Of a stretch of 64,000 nt of DNA, positions 1 through 8,866 are shown piece after piece. Origin of the DNA: Kosakonia sp. H02 (GTDB lineage: Bacteria > Pseudomonadota > Gammaproteobacteria > Enterobacterales > Enterobacteriaceae); the NCBI GenBank assembly GCA_030704225.1, contig CP131915.1, forward strand, positions 992,001-1,056,000, written 5' to 3'. The position numbers were made by a program, and so were the translations under genes. Position 1 is the stretch's first letter; each line of letters opens with the position of its first letter. A model generated the notes under the pieces. That model searched no databases. It worked only from the letters and a program-made list of their open reading frames with translations, and was not told where the DNA came from.

Positions 1-1
1 C

Positions 2-91
2 GGTTTCACGCGGGTGCAGGTGCTGGAAAAAGCGTATTTGCTGCACGGTGAATATCACGACGACTGGATCTACCGGCGGGAAAAGCGCTAA
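2..91 (+). CDS. C-terminal fragment, probable GNAT N-acetyltransferase
   Basis: Only the last 29 codons of a gene that begins before the window are present. The peptide contains GFTRVQVLEKAYLLHGEYHD followed by DWIYRR and a stop. A GF-x-R-V-x-x-x-x-K-A-Y-x-x-x-G-E-Y-x-D pattern is typical of the last strand and helix of GNAT acetyltransferases of the RimI/phosphinothricin type, which transfer acetyl groups from acetyl-CoA to amines. The substrate cannot be told from this piece. The gene converges on dalT, with a shared hairpin between them. Confidence 0.55.
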   Translation, partial: GFTRVQVLEKAYLLHGEYHDDWIYRREKR

Positions 92-102
92 AGAGACTGC
101 GC

Positions 103-133
103 CCTGCCCGGTAAGGCACGCTCACCGGGCAGG
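103..133. terminator. Bidirectional hairpin between the acetyltransferase gene and dalT
   Basis: CCTGCCCGGT pairs perfectly with ACCGGGCAGG around an 11-base loop. It lies between two convergent genes and has no strong T-run on either side, so it may be a REP-like palindrome acting as a 3' end rather than a classical intrinsic terminator. Confidence 0.55.
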
Positions 134-141
134 AGACAACA

Positions 142-1422
142 TCATGCGCGTTGCTGCGCCTCTTCTTCACGGGTTTTCGCCTGCGCACTGGCGCGTTTTG
201 GCTGCGGCACTTTAATGATAAAGGTCAGCACCCCGGCAAAAATATACAACCCGGTGTAGACCCACACCACGCCCACGATATCGAAGAACGGCAGGATGGC
301 CGATGCAATAGCCGGTGCGACAAAGTTACTCATCCCGGCGGAGAGGTTATAAATCGACACCGCCGCGCCTTTATGCTGCGGCTCCAGCGTCGGGAACACC
401 GCTGTCATCGGCACAAACGCGGCGACAAAAATCCCCAACATCACCGCCGGGATCATCGCCACCAGGAAGTTATGCCCGGCGTACACCGGCAGGTAGTAAA
501 AAGTCAGGCTGGAAATAGCCATTCCGAGGCAGCCAAACCAGCGCACCTGGCGGATCCAGCCGATGTACTCGCCGGTTATCCCCCAGAAAATATTGGTGAA
601 GATGGTGACAAAGAAGAACACCGCCCAGATTTGTAGCCATTCAGAAATGCTAAAGCCCAGCCGGTCGACAAACAGCAGCGGCATGACGATCGCAAAACCA
701 AACAGCGACAACGTATTGATAATGCGGATCAGACAGGCGTAGAAAATATCGCGGTTGGTGAACAGAATGGTGACCGCGCGGGAGAGTTCGGTCATTTTCT
801 CACGCATTGGCAGGTTCACCCGCGAGCGATCCACCGGCACATTGCGCAGGCTGAAGAACGCCAGAATCCCGCCGCTCGCCACCCAGGCAATGGCAAACCA
901 CAGTGTACCGGTTTCACCAAATGCCGGAATGGTCAGGCTCGGCAAATAGCTGCCCACCACACCAATGCCCACCGAGTACATCGCCCAGAACCAGCCGGTT
1001 GCTGCGGCCAGATGTTGACGGGGTAATACCTGCACCAGCATCAACATAAACGAGTAAATAAAGAGCGGATAGGCCAGCCCGCGAATGCCGTAAAACAGCA
1101 GCATTAACGGATAGTTACGCATCCCAAGACCGAGGGACATAAACAGTGCGTGCATGATGATCCACAGGATAAAACCAATGGTCATCGCTTTTTGCGGCGT
1201 GATAAGCTCCGCCACCACGCCGGAAGCCCAGGCCGCCAGCGCCGCCGCCAGGCCGTACATGGTAAACACCATCGCCGATTGCGCCGGGGTGAAGCCCATA
1301 TCGGTAATGTGTTTTGACAGGAAAGCCATTTCAAAGCCATCGCCTGCCATAAAAATGGCGATAGCCACAAATCCCCACAGCAGATGTTTCGGCAAGCCAA
1401 ACCAATATTCTTTAGATTGCAT
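142..1422 (-). CDS. dalT: Pentitol (D-arabitol) transporter, MFS
   Basis: A 426-residue hydrophobic protein with about twelve predicted membrane segments, matching the length and sequence style of the Klebsiella ribitol/arabitol permeases RbtT and DalT. It would bring D-arabitol across the inner membrane by proton symport. I start it at the ATG before QSKEYWFGLPKHLLWG, which has an AAGGAAG ribosome site upstream; a longer in-frame extension exists but overlaps dalK and has no membrane or family sequence. It is the last gene of a dalD-dalK-dalT operon, 68 bases after dalK. The substrate is inferred from its operon partners, because RbtT and DalT are very similar in sequence. Confidence 0.85.
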   Translation of the reverse strand: MQSKEYWFGLPKHLLWGFVAIAIFMAGDGFEMAFLSKHITDMGFTPAQSAMVFTMYGLAAALAAWASGVVAELITPQKAMTIGFILWIIMHALFMSLGLGMRNYPLMLLFYGIRGLAYPLFIYSFMLMLVQVLPRQHLAAATGWFWAMYSVGIGVVGSYLPSLTIPAFGETGTLWFAIAWVASGGILAFFSLRNVPVDRSRVNLPMREKMTELSRAVTILFTNRDIFYACLIRIINTLSLFGFAIVMPLLFVDRLGFSISEWLQIWAVFFFVTIFTNIFWGITGEYIGWIRQVRWFGCLGMAISSLTFYYLPVYAGHNFLVAMIPAVMLGIFVAAFVPMTAVFPTLEPQHKGAAVSIYNLSAGMSNFVAPAIASAILPFFDIVGVVWVYTGLYIFAGVLTFIIKVPQPKRASAQAKTREEEAQQRA

Positions 1423-1490
1423 CACAATCTTCCTTATCTTATGGGAGCCACGCCCCGGCTGGGGTAGGTACAGAGGCCGGGGCTTGCGGG

Positions 1491-2951
1491 TTACGGCAGC
1501 AGCGTACGCGCCGCCTGCTGTTGTTGGTAAAGCAGCCGGAACAGCGCCAGGCGCTGCGACAGCCACTCACGGCGTTGTGCCTGCGGCGTGTAGCGGGCGA
1601 CCACCGGCGGTTTCAGGCACACGTTGGCTTCCGTACCGCCATCCGCCAGCCAGCCCAGCCGTGCTGCGCCCAGTGCGCCTGACGAACTGGCAGGATGCGT
1701 CACCATCGGGATCGCCAGCACATCGGCTATCAATTGCGCCCAGACGGTGCTGCGCGCGCCGCCTCCCGTCAGGCTGCACTGGGAAATCTGCGCATTGCCA
1801 AGCACCTGCAAACCGTCCGCCAGGCCAAAGGTTACCCCTTCAATCACCGCGTAACCCAGCAACGAGCGGCTGGTTTCATGGCGTAAATTGAAGAAGCTGC
1901 CGGTGGCCTGCGGATCGTTATGCGGTGTCCGCTCGCCAGAGAGATAAGGCAAAAACAGCGGCGCACGGCGCAGGTCGTCATCGGTGAGTTGCGCGATTTC
2001 ATCCATCAACTGGCTTTCCGTTACCGATAGCAGATTGCACACCCAGCGCAGACAGCTTGCCGCGCTGAGCATGACGCTCATCTGATGCCAGCGCCCCGGC
2101 AACGCGTGGCAAAACGCATGCACGCCGGAATCGGGGTCGGCTTGCAGCGCATCGTTGACCACGAAAATTACGCCGGACGTCCCAAGCGATATAAACGCAT
2201 CGCCCGGTGCGACCGCGCCAACGCCGACGGCAGACGTGGCATTATCGCCGCCACCCCCGGCAACAATCACCGAGGAGCTAAGCCCCCATTCGGTAGCGAG
2301 CGCTGCGCGCAACGTGCCGCTGGATTCGCTGCCTTCTACCAGAGCTGGCATCTGCTCGCGGCGTAAATCAGTCATCGCCAGCAGTTCGTCAGACCAGTCA
2401 CGTTTTGCCACATCCAGCCACAGCGTCCCTGCCGCATCAGACGGATCGCTGACGAACTCGCCCGTCAGCCGCCAGCGCAGGTAATCTTTCGGCAACAATA
2501 CTTTTGCCACCTGGCTGAAAATTTCCGGCTCGTGACGCGCGACCCACACCAGTTTCGGTGCGGTGAAGCCCGGCATAATCATATTGCCGCTGAGCGCCAT
2601 CATTTCCGGGTGGTGCTCGCGCAGCCAGTCGCACTCGTCGGCGCTGCGCGTGTCGTTCCATAAAATGCACGGGCGCAGCACATTACCGCCGCTGTCGAGC
2701 AGTACCGCGCCGTGCATCTGCCCCGACAAACCAATGGCGCGAATAGCCGCCCACTGCTGCGGGTGCTGCTGGCGCAGTTCGCTCACCACGCGCCCGCATG
2801 CCTGCCACCAGGCTTGCGGATCCTGCTCGGCCCAGTGCGGGTGCGGACGCTGTACTGTCAGCGCCGCATGAGCGGAGCCGACAATCTCGCCACGTGCATC
2901 CAGCAGCAGCGCTTTTAATTCCGAGGTGCCAATATCAATCCCCAGGTACAT
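1491..2951 (-). CDS. dalK: D-xylulose kinase of the arabitol operon
   Basis: A 486-residue FGGY-family sugar kinase. The N-terminus has the actin-fold phosphate loop (GIDIGTSELKALLLD), then SGQMHGAVLLD and, near residue 235, GGGGDNATSAVG with the likely catalytic Asp. It phosphorylates D-xylulose, the product of DalD, to xylulose 5-phosphate, which enters the pentose phosphate pathway. The length matches Klebsiella DalK and E. coli XylB. Its start lies 10 bases after dalD, consistent with co-transcription. The xylulokinase call is firm; the dal rather than xyl assignment rests on the neighbours. Confidence 0.9.
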   Translation of the reverse strand: MYLGIDIGTSELKALLLDARGEIVGSAHAALTVQRPHPHWAEQDPQAWWQACGRVVSELRQQHPQQWAAIRAIGLSGQMHGAVLLDSGGNVLRPCILWNDTRSADECDWLREHHPEMMALSGNMIMPGFTAPKLVWVARHEPEIFSQVAKVLLPKDYLRWRLTGEFVSDPSDAAGTLWLDVAKRDWSDELLAMTDLRREQMPALVEGSESSGTLRAALATEWGLSSSVIVAGGGGDNATSAVGVGAVAPGDAFISLGTSGVIFVVNDALQADPDSGVHAFCHALPGRWHQMSVMLSAASCLRWVCNLLSVTESQLMDEIAQLTDDDLRRAPLFLPYLSGERTPHNDPQATGSFFNLRHETSRSLLGYAVIEGVTFGLADGLQVLGNAQISQCSLTGGGARSTVWAQLIADVLAIPMVTHPASSSGALGAARLGWLADGGTEANVCLKPPVVARYTPQAQRREWLSQRLALFRLLYQQQQAARTLLP

Positions 2952-2961
2952 AGCGCCTCCC

Positions 2962-4359
2962 TCAGGCTGTCGCCAACTGAGCCTGCGGCTGTTTCACCCA
3001 CTGCTCCAGCTCCGCCACGGTGCGGCGCAACAGGGCGAGGAACTCAGCCGAGTGGGCAAGCTCAGCGAACAGGGCTTCATCTTTTGCGAACGCAGCCAGC
3101 GGATCGTCCGAGGCAAACATCGCTTTGATGGCTTCCGGCTGCATCACGCCATCCTGGTAGGTGTACGGCAAGGTGCCGTCGGCCCAGCGGCGCAGGAACA
3201 GGAAGAACAGCCCCGGCAGTACGGCGGTCGCAGAGGGTTCTGCGCCGCGCTGGTAGCACTGAAGCAGGGTCGGCGTCACCATGCCGGGGATTTTCGACAA
3301 GCCATCGGCGGCGACGCGCTGGTTGGTGTCTTTGATATACGGGTTGCCAAAACGGGCCAGCACCACATCACGGTAATCAGCAAGATCGAGCGGGCTCGGC
3401 GTCAGGGAAGGAATCACATCGCGGGAGACATACTCCCAGGCCATCTGGCGAATGGCGCTCTGGTGGGTACTTTCATCGATATAGCTCAGGCCAATCAGCG
3501 TGCCGGCCCAGGCAATGCAGCTATGGGTAGCGTTGAGAATGCGGATTTTCGCCTCTTCCCACGGCAGAACGGATTTCACCAGCTCGACGCCGACATTTTC
3601 CAGCGCCGGGCGGCCGTTGATAAAGTCATCTTCAATGACCCACTGGATAAAGGATTCACCCATCACCGGCACGGCATCGTGAATGCCGGTTGCCGCCAGC
3701 ACGCGTTCGGCAACATCTGGCGTCGGGCGCGGCGTAATGCGATCCACCATGGTATTGGGCGAGGTGGTGTTCTGTTTTACCCACTCATGCAGCGCCTTTT
3801 CACCTTTGGCTTGCAGGAAAGAGAGAAAACCGTGACGGAAGCGCTCGCCGTTATGGCGCAGGTTATCGCAGTTCAGCAGCGTTACCGGGCCAGCGTTATT
3901 GGCAATACGCTGTTTCAGGATGCGGGTCAGCGCGCCGTAGAGGGTGCGAATACCGCCGTTGAGATCCGCTTTGATATCCGCCTGGTGGGTATCCAGCTCA
4001 TGTTCCGGCGTCAGGTAATAACCGCTTTCGGTGACGGTAAAGGCAATGACGCGGGTTTCAGCATCGGCTCCCTGGGCGACCAGCGCGCTGATTTCGCTGT
4101 CCCAGGCCAGCACTTTGCGAATGGATGTGATGGTTTCGTACTGGCGCTCCCCTTCCGGGGTCACGGTTTCCAGCACGTACTCGCCTTTTTGCGCGGCAAG
4201 TGCGCCGAGCAGCGCATTGGCATCGTCGCGAATATTTCCCAGCGCAATACTCCAGCTATCGTCGCCCTGCTGCATCAGAGTGTGCAGATACCACGCCTGA
4301 TGAGCACGATGAAACGATCCTGCGCCAATATGCATCCATACCGCTTTTTGACCTGACAT
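2962..4359 (-). CDS. dalD: D-arabitol 4-dehydrogenase (mannitol dehydrogenase family)
   Basis: A 465-residue polyol dehydrogenase that oxidises D-arabitol to D-xylulose with NAD. The N-terminal segment HIGAGSFHRAHQAWYLH is the nucleotide-binding start of this family. Later KIRILNATH carries the conserved Lys, Asn and His of the catalytic centre. I chose the ATG at 4359, preceded by GAGGTGAG at good spacing, over an upstream in-frame start that would add 25 unconserved residues. It is the first gene of the operon and faces dalR across a 200-base control region containing inverted repeats. Confidence 0.9.
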   Translation of the reverse strand: MSGQKAVWMHIGAGSFHRAHQAWYLHTLMQQGDDSWSIALGNIRDDANALLGALAAQKGEYVLETVTPEGERQYETITSIRKVLAWDSEISALVAQGADAETRVIAFTVTESGYYLTPEHELDTHQADIKADLNGGIRTLYGALTRILKQRIANNAGPVTLLNCDNLRHNGERFRHGFLSFLQAKGEKALHEWVKQNTTSPNTMVDRITPRPTPDVAERVLAATGIHDAVPVMGESFIQWVIEDDFINGRPALENVGVELVKSVLPWEEAKIRILNATHSCIAWAGTLIGLSYIDESTHQSAIRQMAWEYVSRDVIPSLTPSPLDLADYRDVVLARFGNPYIKDTNQRVAADGLSKIPGMVTPTLLQCYQRGAEPSATAVLPGLFFLFLRRWADGTLPYTYQDGVMQPEAIKAMFASDDPLAAFAKDEALFAELAHSAEFLALLRRTVAELEQWVKQPQAQLATA

Positions 4360-4393
4360 AATCTCACCTCGTAATTGAGCATTTGACATATTT

Positions 4394-4500
4394 ACGGGCA
4401 GATGCCCGTTTGTTGGGAGTATGTTAGTAGCCAAAAGTGAAATTGTTCTGTGAAGTAACTCGCGAAAGTAACATTTGCCCGTAAAAATGACTTTTGCCCA
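4394..4500. promoter_or_regulatory. dalD-dalR divergent control region with candidate DalR operators
   Basis: A perfect palindrome, ACGGGCA-GA-TGCCCGT (4394-4409), lies just upstream of dalD. The half-site TTTGCCCGTAAA recurs at 4474-4485 and TTTTGCCCAT at 4492-4501, near dalR. SorC-family regulators bind such repeated sites, so these are likely DalR operators. The operator role is inferred from position and symmetry. Confidence 0.5.
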
Positions 4501-4559
4501 TTTCCGCTTTCGTCACGTTCAGCGGTACACTGTCGACAGGCTATTTCGGGAACGCGTGA

Positions 4560-5510
4560 ATGAACAAAGAAGAGAAAAAGCAGGAACTCGCCGCCCGCGC
4601 CGCGTGGATGTATTACGTGGCGGGTTTAACACAGCAAGATATCGCCACGGCGCTCGGGTTATCGCGCCAGGTGGCTCAGCGGTTGATCTCCAGCGCGCGG
4701 GAAATGGGCATGGTGACGGTAAATATCAGCCACCCGGTGACGCGTTGCATGAAGCTCGCCCGCGAAGTAGAGGACAAATTTGGCCTCTCCCTGTGCCGGG
4801 TGGTGCCTTCGTCCGGGCTGGAGAACGAGGCCATTCAGCAAATGCTGGCGGTCGAAGGCGCAGAGGTGATGGCGCAATTTATCGCCGCAGAGACACCGCA
4901 GGTGTTTGGCATTGGTTCGGGGAAAACGCTGCGGGCGATTATTGACGCGCTGCCGTGGCTGGAGCGCCCCCAGCATCAATGTGTGTCGATGATTGGCGCG
5001 ATTGCGCGCGATGATTCCGGTACGCGCTACGATGTGCCGCTGAAAATGGCCGAGAAGATGCAGGGTAAGTATTTCTTTATCCCCGCGCCGCTGTATGCCG
5101 ACAGCGAGGAAGATAAAGCAATGTGGTGCCAGCACCAGGTTTATCAGCGCGTTGCCGAACGGGCGCTGAATGCCGATATTACGTTCCTCGGCATTGGCGA
5201 GGTCGGCCTCGGTTGCCCGCTCAATGCCGAAGGGTTTATTACCGATGAGCAAGTCCAGGCCCTGGAGCAACAGCATGTCGCCGGTGAAATGCTCGGGCAT
5301 TTTTTTAACCACCAGGGCGAGCGGCTAAAAGGGGAACTGGATACGCTGCTGACCAGCGTGCCGCTGTGCAGCCACACGCCGCGCAAAGTCTACGCTTTCG
5401 CCGGTGGCGAGAAGAAGTATGCCGCGATCCATGCCGCGTTAACCGGCAAGTGGGTGAATGGTCTGGTGACGGATGAAGATACGGCGGTGAAATTATTGGC
5501 AGCCAGGTAA
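4560..5510 (+). CDS. dalR: SorC-family regulator of D-arabitol operon
   Basis: A 316-residue sugar-responsive regulator. Residues 22-50 form a helix-turn-helix (AGLTQQDIATALGLSRQVAQR). The rest is the sugar-phosphate-isomerase-like effector domain of SorC regulators, with VFGIGSGKTLR and FLGIGEVGLGCP. It is transcribed away from dalDKT, the arrangement of the Klebsiella dal locus, where DalR represses until D-arabitol is present. It probably binds the inverted repeats between dalD and its own start. The family is clear; the effector is inferred from the operon. Confidence 0.85.
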   Translation: MNKEEKKQELAARAAWMYYVAGLTQQDIATALGLSRQVAQRLISSAREMGMVTVNISHPVTRCMKLAREVEDKFGLSLCRVVPSSGLENEAIQQMLAVEGAEVMAQFIAAETPQVFGIGSGKTLRAIIDALPWLERPQHQCVSMIGAIARDDSGTRYDVPLKMAEKMQGKYFFIPAPLYADSEEDKAMWCQHQVYQRVAERALNADITFLGIGEVGLGCPLNAEGFITDEQVQALEQQHVAGEMLGHFFNHQGERLKGELDTLLTSVPLCSHTPRKVYAFAGGEKKYAAIHAALTGKWVNGLVTDEDTAVKLLAAR

Positions 5511-5523
5511 CAACAGCGGATTC

Positions 5524-5554
5524 GCCCGGTGGCGCTGGCGCTTACCGGGCCTAC
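5524..5554. repeat. REP-type palindromic unit
   Basis: GCCCGGTGGCGCTGGCGCTTACCGGGC followed by CTAC matches the enterobacterial REP/BIME pattern. It separates the 3' ends of convergent dalR and hisP and probably stabilises or ends both transcripts. Confidence 0.75.
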
Positions 5555-5560
5555 AAAACC

Positions 5561-6334
5561 TTACTTCAACGAACCTTTAAGGAACTGCTGCAAGCGCTGG
5601 CTTTTCGGGTTGCCGAAAAGCTCATCCGGCGCGCCCTCTTCTTCGATTTTGCCCTGATGCAGGAAAATCACATGGCTGGACACATGGCGGGCAAAGCCCA
5701 TTTCATGGGTGACCACCACCATCGTTTTCCCCTCTTCTGCCAGCTGCTGCATAATACGCAGCACTTCGCCGACCAGTTCAGGATCCAGCGCGGAAGTCGG
5801 TTCATCAAACAACAACACTTCCGGCTCCATCGCCAGCGCCCGGGCAATCGACACGCGTTGCTGCTGGCCGCCGGAAAGATGCACCGGGTATTTTTGCTGC
5901 TGCATCGCGTCGATACCGACTTTCGCCAGGTATTTCACCGCGCGGTCGCGGGCTTCCTGTTTGCTTAAACCGAGCACCTGGATCGGCGCTTCCATCACGT
6001 TCTCCAGCACCGTCATATGGCTCCACAAATTAAAGTGCTGGAACACCATCGTCAGGCGGGTACGCAACAGGCGCAGCTGGTGCTTGTCGGCCACCTTCAG
6101 TTGACCGTCTTTATCACGCACCAGGTTAATATTCTGCCCGCTGACCACGATTGAGCCTTCGCTCGGTTTTTCGAGAAAGTTAATGCAGCGCAGAAACGTA
6201 CTTTTGCCGGAACCGGACGAGCCGATAATGCTAATCACATCACCCGCATTAGCCTGCAACGACACGCCTTTCAGCACTTCATGCTCGCCGTAGCGCTTGT
6301 GTAGATCGATAACGTTTAATTTATTCTCAGACAT
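5561..6334 (-). CDS. hisP: Histidine/lysine/arginine/ornithine ABC importer ATPase
   Basis: A 257-residue ABC ATPase that powers the HisQMP2 importer at the inner membrane. It has Walker A (GSSGSGKST, near residue 40), the signature LSGGQQQRVSIARAL and Walker B LLFDEPTSALDPE, followed by the switch His in VVVTHEMGFA. It is the last gene of hisJQMP, 7 bases after hisM, and is near-identical in layout to the Salmonella and E. coli genes. Confidence 0.97.
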   Translation of the reverse strand: MSENKLNVIDLHKRYGEHEVLKGVSLQANAGDVISIIGSSGSGKSTFLRCINFLEKPSEGSIVVSGQNINLVRDKDGQLKVADKHQLRLLRTRLTMVFQHFNLWSHMTVLENVMEAPIQVLGLSKQEARDRAVKYLAKVGIDAMQQQKYPVHLSGGQQQRVSIARALAMEPEVLLFDEPTSALDPELVGEVLRIMQQLAEEGKTMVVVTHEMGFARHVSSHVIFLHQGKIEEEGAPDELFGNPKSQRLQQFLKGSLK

Positions 6335-6341
6335 CGTGCTC

Positions 6342-7058
6342 TCAATGCGTCGAAGAAGGCTTCATATGCTGCAACCAGCGCTTTTCCGCTTTGCGGAACA
6401 GGCTGATCAACACATAAGAAATCATTAAATACAGCACCGCCGCGATACCGAACGCCGTGAACGGCTGGTAGGTGGCGGAGTTAATATCACGGGCAATTTT
6501 CAGCAGATCCGGCACCGTCGCGGTAAACGCCAGCGCCGTCGAATGCAGCATCAAAATCACCTCGTTACTGTACGCAGGCAGCGCAATACGCAACGCCGAC
6601 GGCAGAATAATGCTGCGGTACATTTTGAAAGAGGAAAAACCATACGCCCGCGCCGCTTCAATCTCGCCGTGCGGTACGGAGCGAATCGCTCCGGCGAAAA
6701 TCTCCGTGGTGTAGGCGCAAGTATTGAGCGTCAGCGCCAGCACAGTGCAATTCAGGCCGCTACGGAAAAAGGCATTCAGCAGTTCGGTGCCTTTGACAAT
6801 CTCCAGCGTGTACATGCCGGAGTAGAACACCAGCAACTGCACATACAGCGGCGTGCCGCGAAACACGTAAGTGAATAACCAGATGGGAAAGCAGATAAAT
6901 TTATTGCTCGAGACGCGCCCGATAGCGAGAAACACCGCCAGCACGCCGCCCATCACCACCGATGAAATCAGCAGCCATAAGGTGACAGCCACACCGGTCA
7001 GGCGATAGCCGTCACTCCAGAGCAGGGATTTCCAGTACTCCTGAACAATCTCGATCAC
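6342..7058 (-). CDS. hisM: Histidine/LAO ABC importer permease HisM
   Basis: A 238-residue membrane protein with about five predicted transmembrane helices. The EAA loop EIEAARAYGFSSFKMYRSII contacts HisP. It pairs with HisQ to form the translocation channel. It overlaps the end of hisQ by 4 bases, indicating translational coupling. The 238 residues match E. coli HisM. Confidence 0.96.
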   Translation of the reverse strand: MIEIVQEYWKSLLWSDGYRLTGVAVTLWLLISSVVMGGVLAVFLAIGRVSSNKFICFPIWLFTYVFRGTPLYVQLLVFYSGMYTLEIVKGTELLNAFFRSGLNCTVLALTLNTCAYTTEIFAGAIRSVPHGEIEAARAYGFSSFKMYRSIILPSALRIALPAYSNEVILMLHSTALAFTATVPDLLKIARDINSATYQPFTAFGIAAVLYLMISYVLISLFRKAEKRWLQHMKPSSTH

Positions 7059-7741
7059 AGGTCAGCCCTCTTCACACCTACCGAGTAGCGACGTTCGAGA
7101 AGAAGCAGTACGCCATTGGAAGCCGTGGTAAATACCAGATAAATCACGCCGCAGACAATGGCGAAGTAGAACGGCTCCCAGGTGCTTTTCCCGGCAAGCT
7201 GGGTGGCTTTCACCACATCTTCCAGCCCGAGCAGGGAGACCAGCGCGGTCGCTTTCAGAATAACCTGCCAGTTGTTGCCAATGCCCGGCAGCGCATAGCG
7301 CATCATCGCCGGAAAGAGAATACGGCGGAAAATCTGGCGACCGGTAAAACCAAACGCCGTCGCCGCTTCGATATGCCCTTTCGGCACCGCCATAAACGCG
7401 CCGCGAAAGGTTTCGGTGAAGTAGGCCCCGTAGATAAACCCAAGGGTGATTATCCCCGCCACCATCGGGTCGATATCCAGTTGATCCATGCCGATCGCAT
7501 CAGTAATGCTGTTGAGCGCAATTTGCAGTCCATAAAAAATGAGCAGCATCAGCACCAGGTCCGGTACGCCGCGGATAAGCGTGGTGTAGCCTTCAAAAAT
7601 CAGCGCCAGCGGCCGGTTTTTCGAGAGCTTCGCGCCCGCGCCCGCCAGGCCAATCAGCACCGCCAGCACCACGGAACTGAGCGCCAGCTCCAGGGTGACA
7701 AGGGCACCTTGTAATATCACGTGAGAAAACCCGTACAGCAT
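7055..7741 (-). CDS. hisQ: Histidine/LAO ABC importer permease HisQ
   Basis: A 228-residue permease partner of HisM. It has the EAA loop HIEAATAFGFTGRQIFRRIL and a hydrophobic N-terminus (HVILQGALVTLELALSSVVL). It receives basic amino acids from either periplasmic binding protein, HisJ or ArgT. It sits 84 bases after hisJ, the usual gap in this operon, where a stabilising hairpin often limits downstream expression. Confidence 0.96.
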   Translation of the reverse strand: MLYGFSHVILQGALVTLELALSSVVLAVLIGLAGAGAKLSKNRPLALIFEGYTTLIRGVPDLVLMLLIFYGLQIALNSITDAIGMDQLDIDPMVAGIITLGFIYGAYFTETFRGAFMAVPKGHIEAATAFGFTGRQIFRRILFPAMMRYALPGIGNNWQVILKATALVSLLGLEDVVKATQLAGKSTWEPFYFAIVCGVIYLVFTTASNGVLLLLERRYSVGVKRADL

Positions 7742-7825
7742 GCAGCCTGTCCTGTCGTATGTGGTGTTTGCCGTGTCTTTTCCCCTCCCGTTTCAGGAGG
7801 GGCCGCACGTTAAGCACGGGTGGGA

Positions 7826-8608
7826 TTAGCCACCGTAAACATCAAAATCAAAGTATTTTTTCGCGAGTTTTTCGTAAGTGCCGTCGGCGCGCATTTCGGC
7901 AAAGGCTTTGTTCAGCGCATCGCGCAGTTCGTTATCGCCTTTGCGCACGCCCATACCGGTACCGACGCCAAACAGCTTCTCGTCTTTAATGGACGGACCG
8001 CCGAATTTGTAGTCTTTACCCATTGGCGTTTTCAGGAAGCCTTCACTGGCGGCCACTTCGTCCTGGAACGCGGCGTCAATACGCCCGGCCGTCAGGTCAG
8101 CGTAAATAGTGTCCTGGCCCTGATAAGAGACGATTTCCACCCCTTTCGGTGCCCAGTGAACATTGCCGTAGGTTTCTTGCGTCGTGCCTTGCAGCACGCC
8201 AATGCGTTTGCCTTTCAGTTTGTCCAGCTCGGGCTGAACAGCAGAATCTTTTGCCACCACCAGACGGGAATCCGCGGCGTAGAGCTTGTCGGTGAAGTCA
8301 ATTTCCTGCTGGCGTTTTTCAGTAATCGACAGCGAGGACATAATGGCGTCGATTTTTTTCGCTTTTAACGAAGGGATCAGTGCGTCCAGCGGGTTTTCAA
8401 CAAACACACACTGCGTATTAATGCGTTTACAGAGTTCTTTCGCCAGATCGATATCAAAACCAACCAATTCACCCTGTGCATTCTTTGATTCAAAGGGGGC
8501 ATAGGTCGGATCGGTACCAATACGTAATTTTTGGGGAAGCGCGGCGAATGCCGTAGAAACGCTGGAAACAGCGAGCACCAGAGAAAGCGATAACACCAGT
8601 TTTTTCAT
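7826..8608 (-). CDS. hisJ: Periplasmic histidine-binding protein
   Basis: A 260-residue periplasmic binding protein with a signal peptide (MKKLVLSLSLVLAVSS, cleaved after AFA). It has the family-3 solute-binding signature GFDIDLAKELCKR and ends in FDFDVYGG. It delivers L-histidine to HisQMP. I start at the second of two adjacent ATGs because GAGGAT is properly spaced from it and E. coli HisJ is also 260 residues. Expression is likely nitrogen-regulated through the sigma-54 promoter at 8660-8675. It is clearly paralogous to ArgT next door. Confidence 0.95.
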   Translation of the reverse strand: MKKLVLSLSLVLAVSSVSTAFAALPQKLRIGTDPTYAPFESKNAQGELVGFDIDLAKELCKRINTQCVFVENPLDALIPSLKAKKIDAIMSSLSITEKRQQEIDFTDKLYAADSRLVVAKDSAVQPELDKLKGKRIGVLQGTTQETYGNVHWAPKGVEIVSYQGQDTIYADLTAGRIDAAFQDEVAASEGFLKTPMGKDYKFGGPSIKDEKLFGVGTGMGVRKGDNELRDALNKAFAEMRADGTYEKLAKKYFDFDVYGG

Positions 8609-8659
8609 CATTATCCTCAACAGACTGTCTTTCCTAAGGGAATTCTCAGAACATTACGG

Positions 8660-8675
8660 TGCCGTTATCGTGCCA
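8660..8675 (-). promoter_or_regulatory. Sigma-54 promoter for hisJQMP
   Basis: On the minus strand TGGCACGATAACGGCA fits TGGCAC-N5-TTGCA with the invariant GG and GC ten bases apart. It lies about 50 bases upstream of hisJ. Nitrogen control of hisJ by RpoN and NtrC is established in enterics. Confidence 0.7.
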
Positions 8676-8753
8676 TCATCTGCCCCGGCAAGGCAAAAGA
8701 TAATCCCCGCACGATGGCTTTTTTTGCATTCTGGATGCGTAACTATGCATCCA

Positions 8754-8770
8754 TGCACTTTTGTGGGGCA
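8754..8770. promoter_or_regulatory. Candidate NtrC-binding site upstream of hisJ
   Basis: TGCACTTTTGTGGGGCA agrees with 13 of 17 positions of the glnA NtrC site TGCACCATTATGGTGCA. It is about 90 bases upstream of the sigma-54 promoter, a normal enhancer distance. Other TGCACC half-sites lie nearby. Confidence 0.45.
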
Positions 8771-8866
8771 TTGTGTGCACCACAACGGAACATTCACCGT
8801 ATCAATGCACCACGACCACATGGCGCACTGTTTCCCTTCAGGCCCGGCGAACCGGGCCGTGCAGTC

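Noticed and set aside
2926..4356. A 476-codon open frame opposite dalD
   Set aside because: It mirrors dalD, has no recognisable domain and is rich in His, Arg and Gln, as expected of an antisense shadow in GC-rich DNA.
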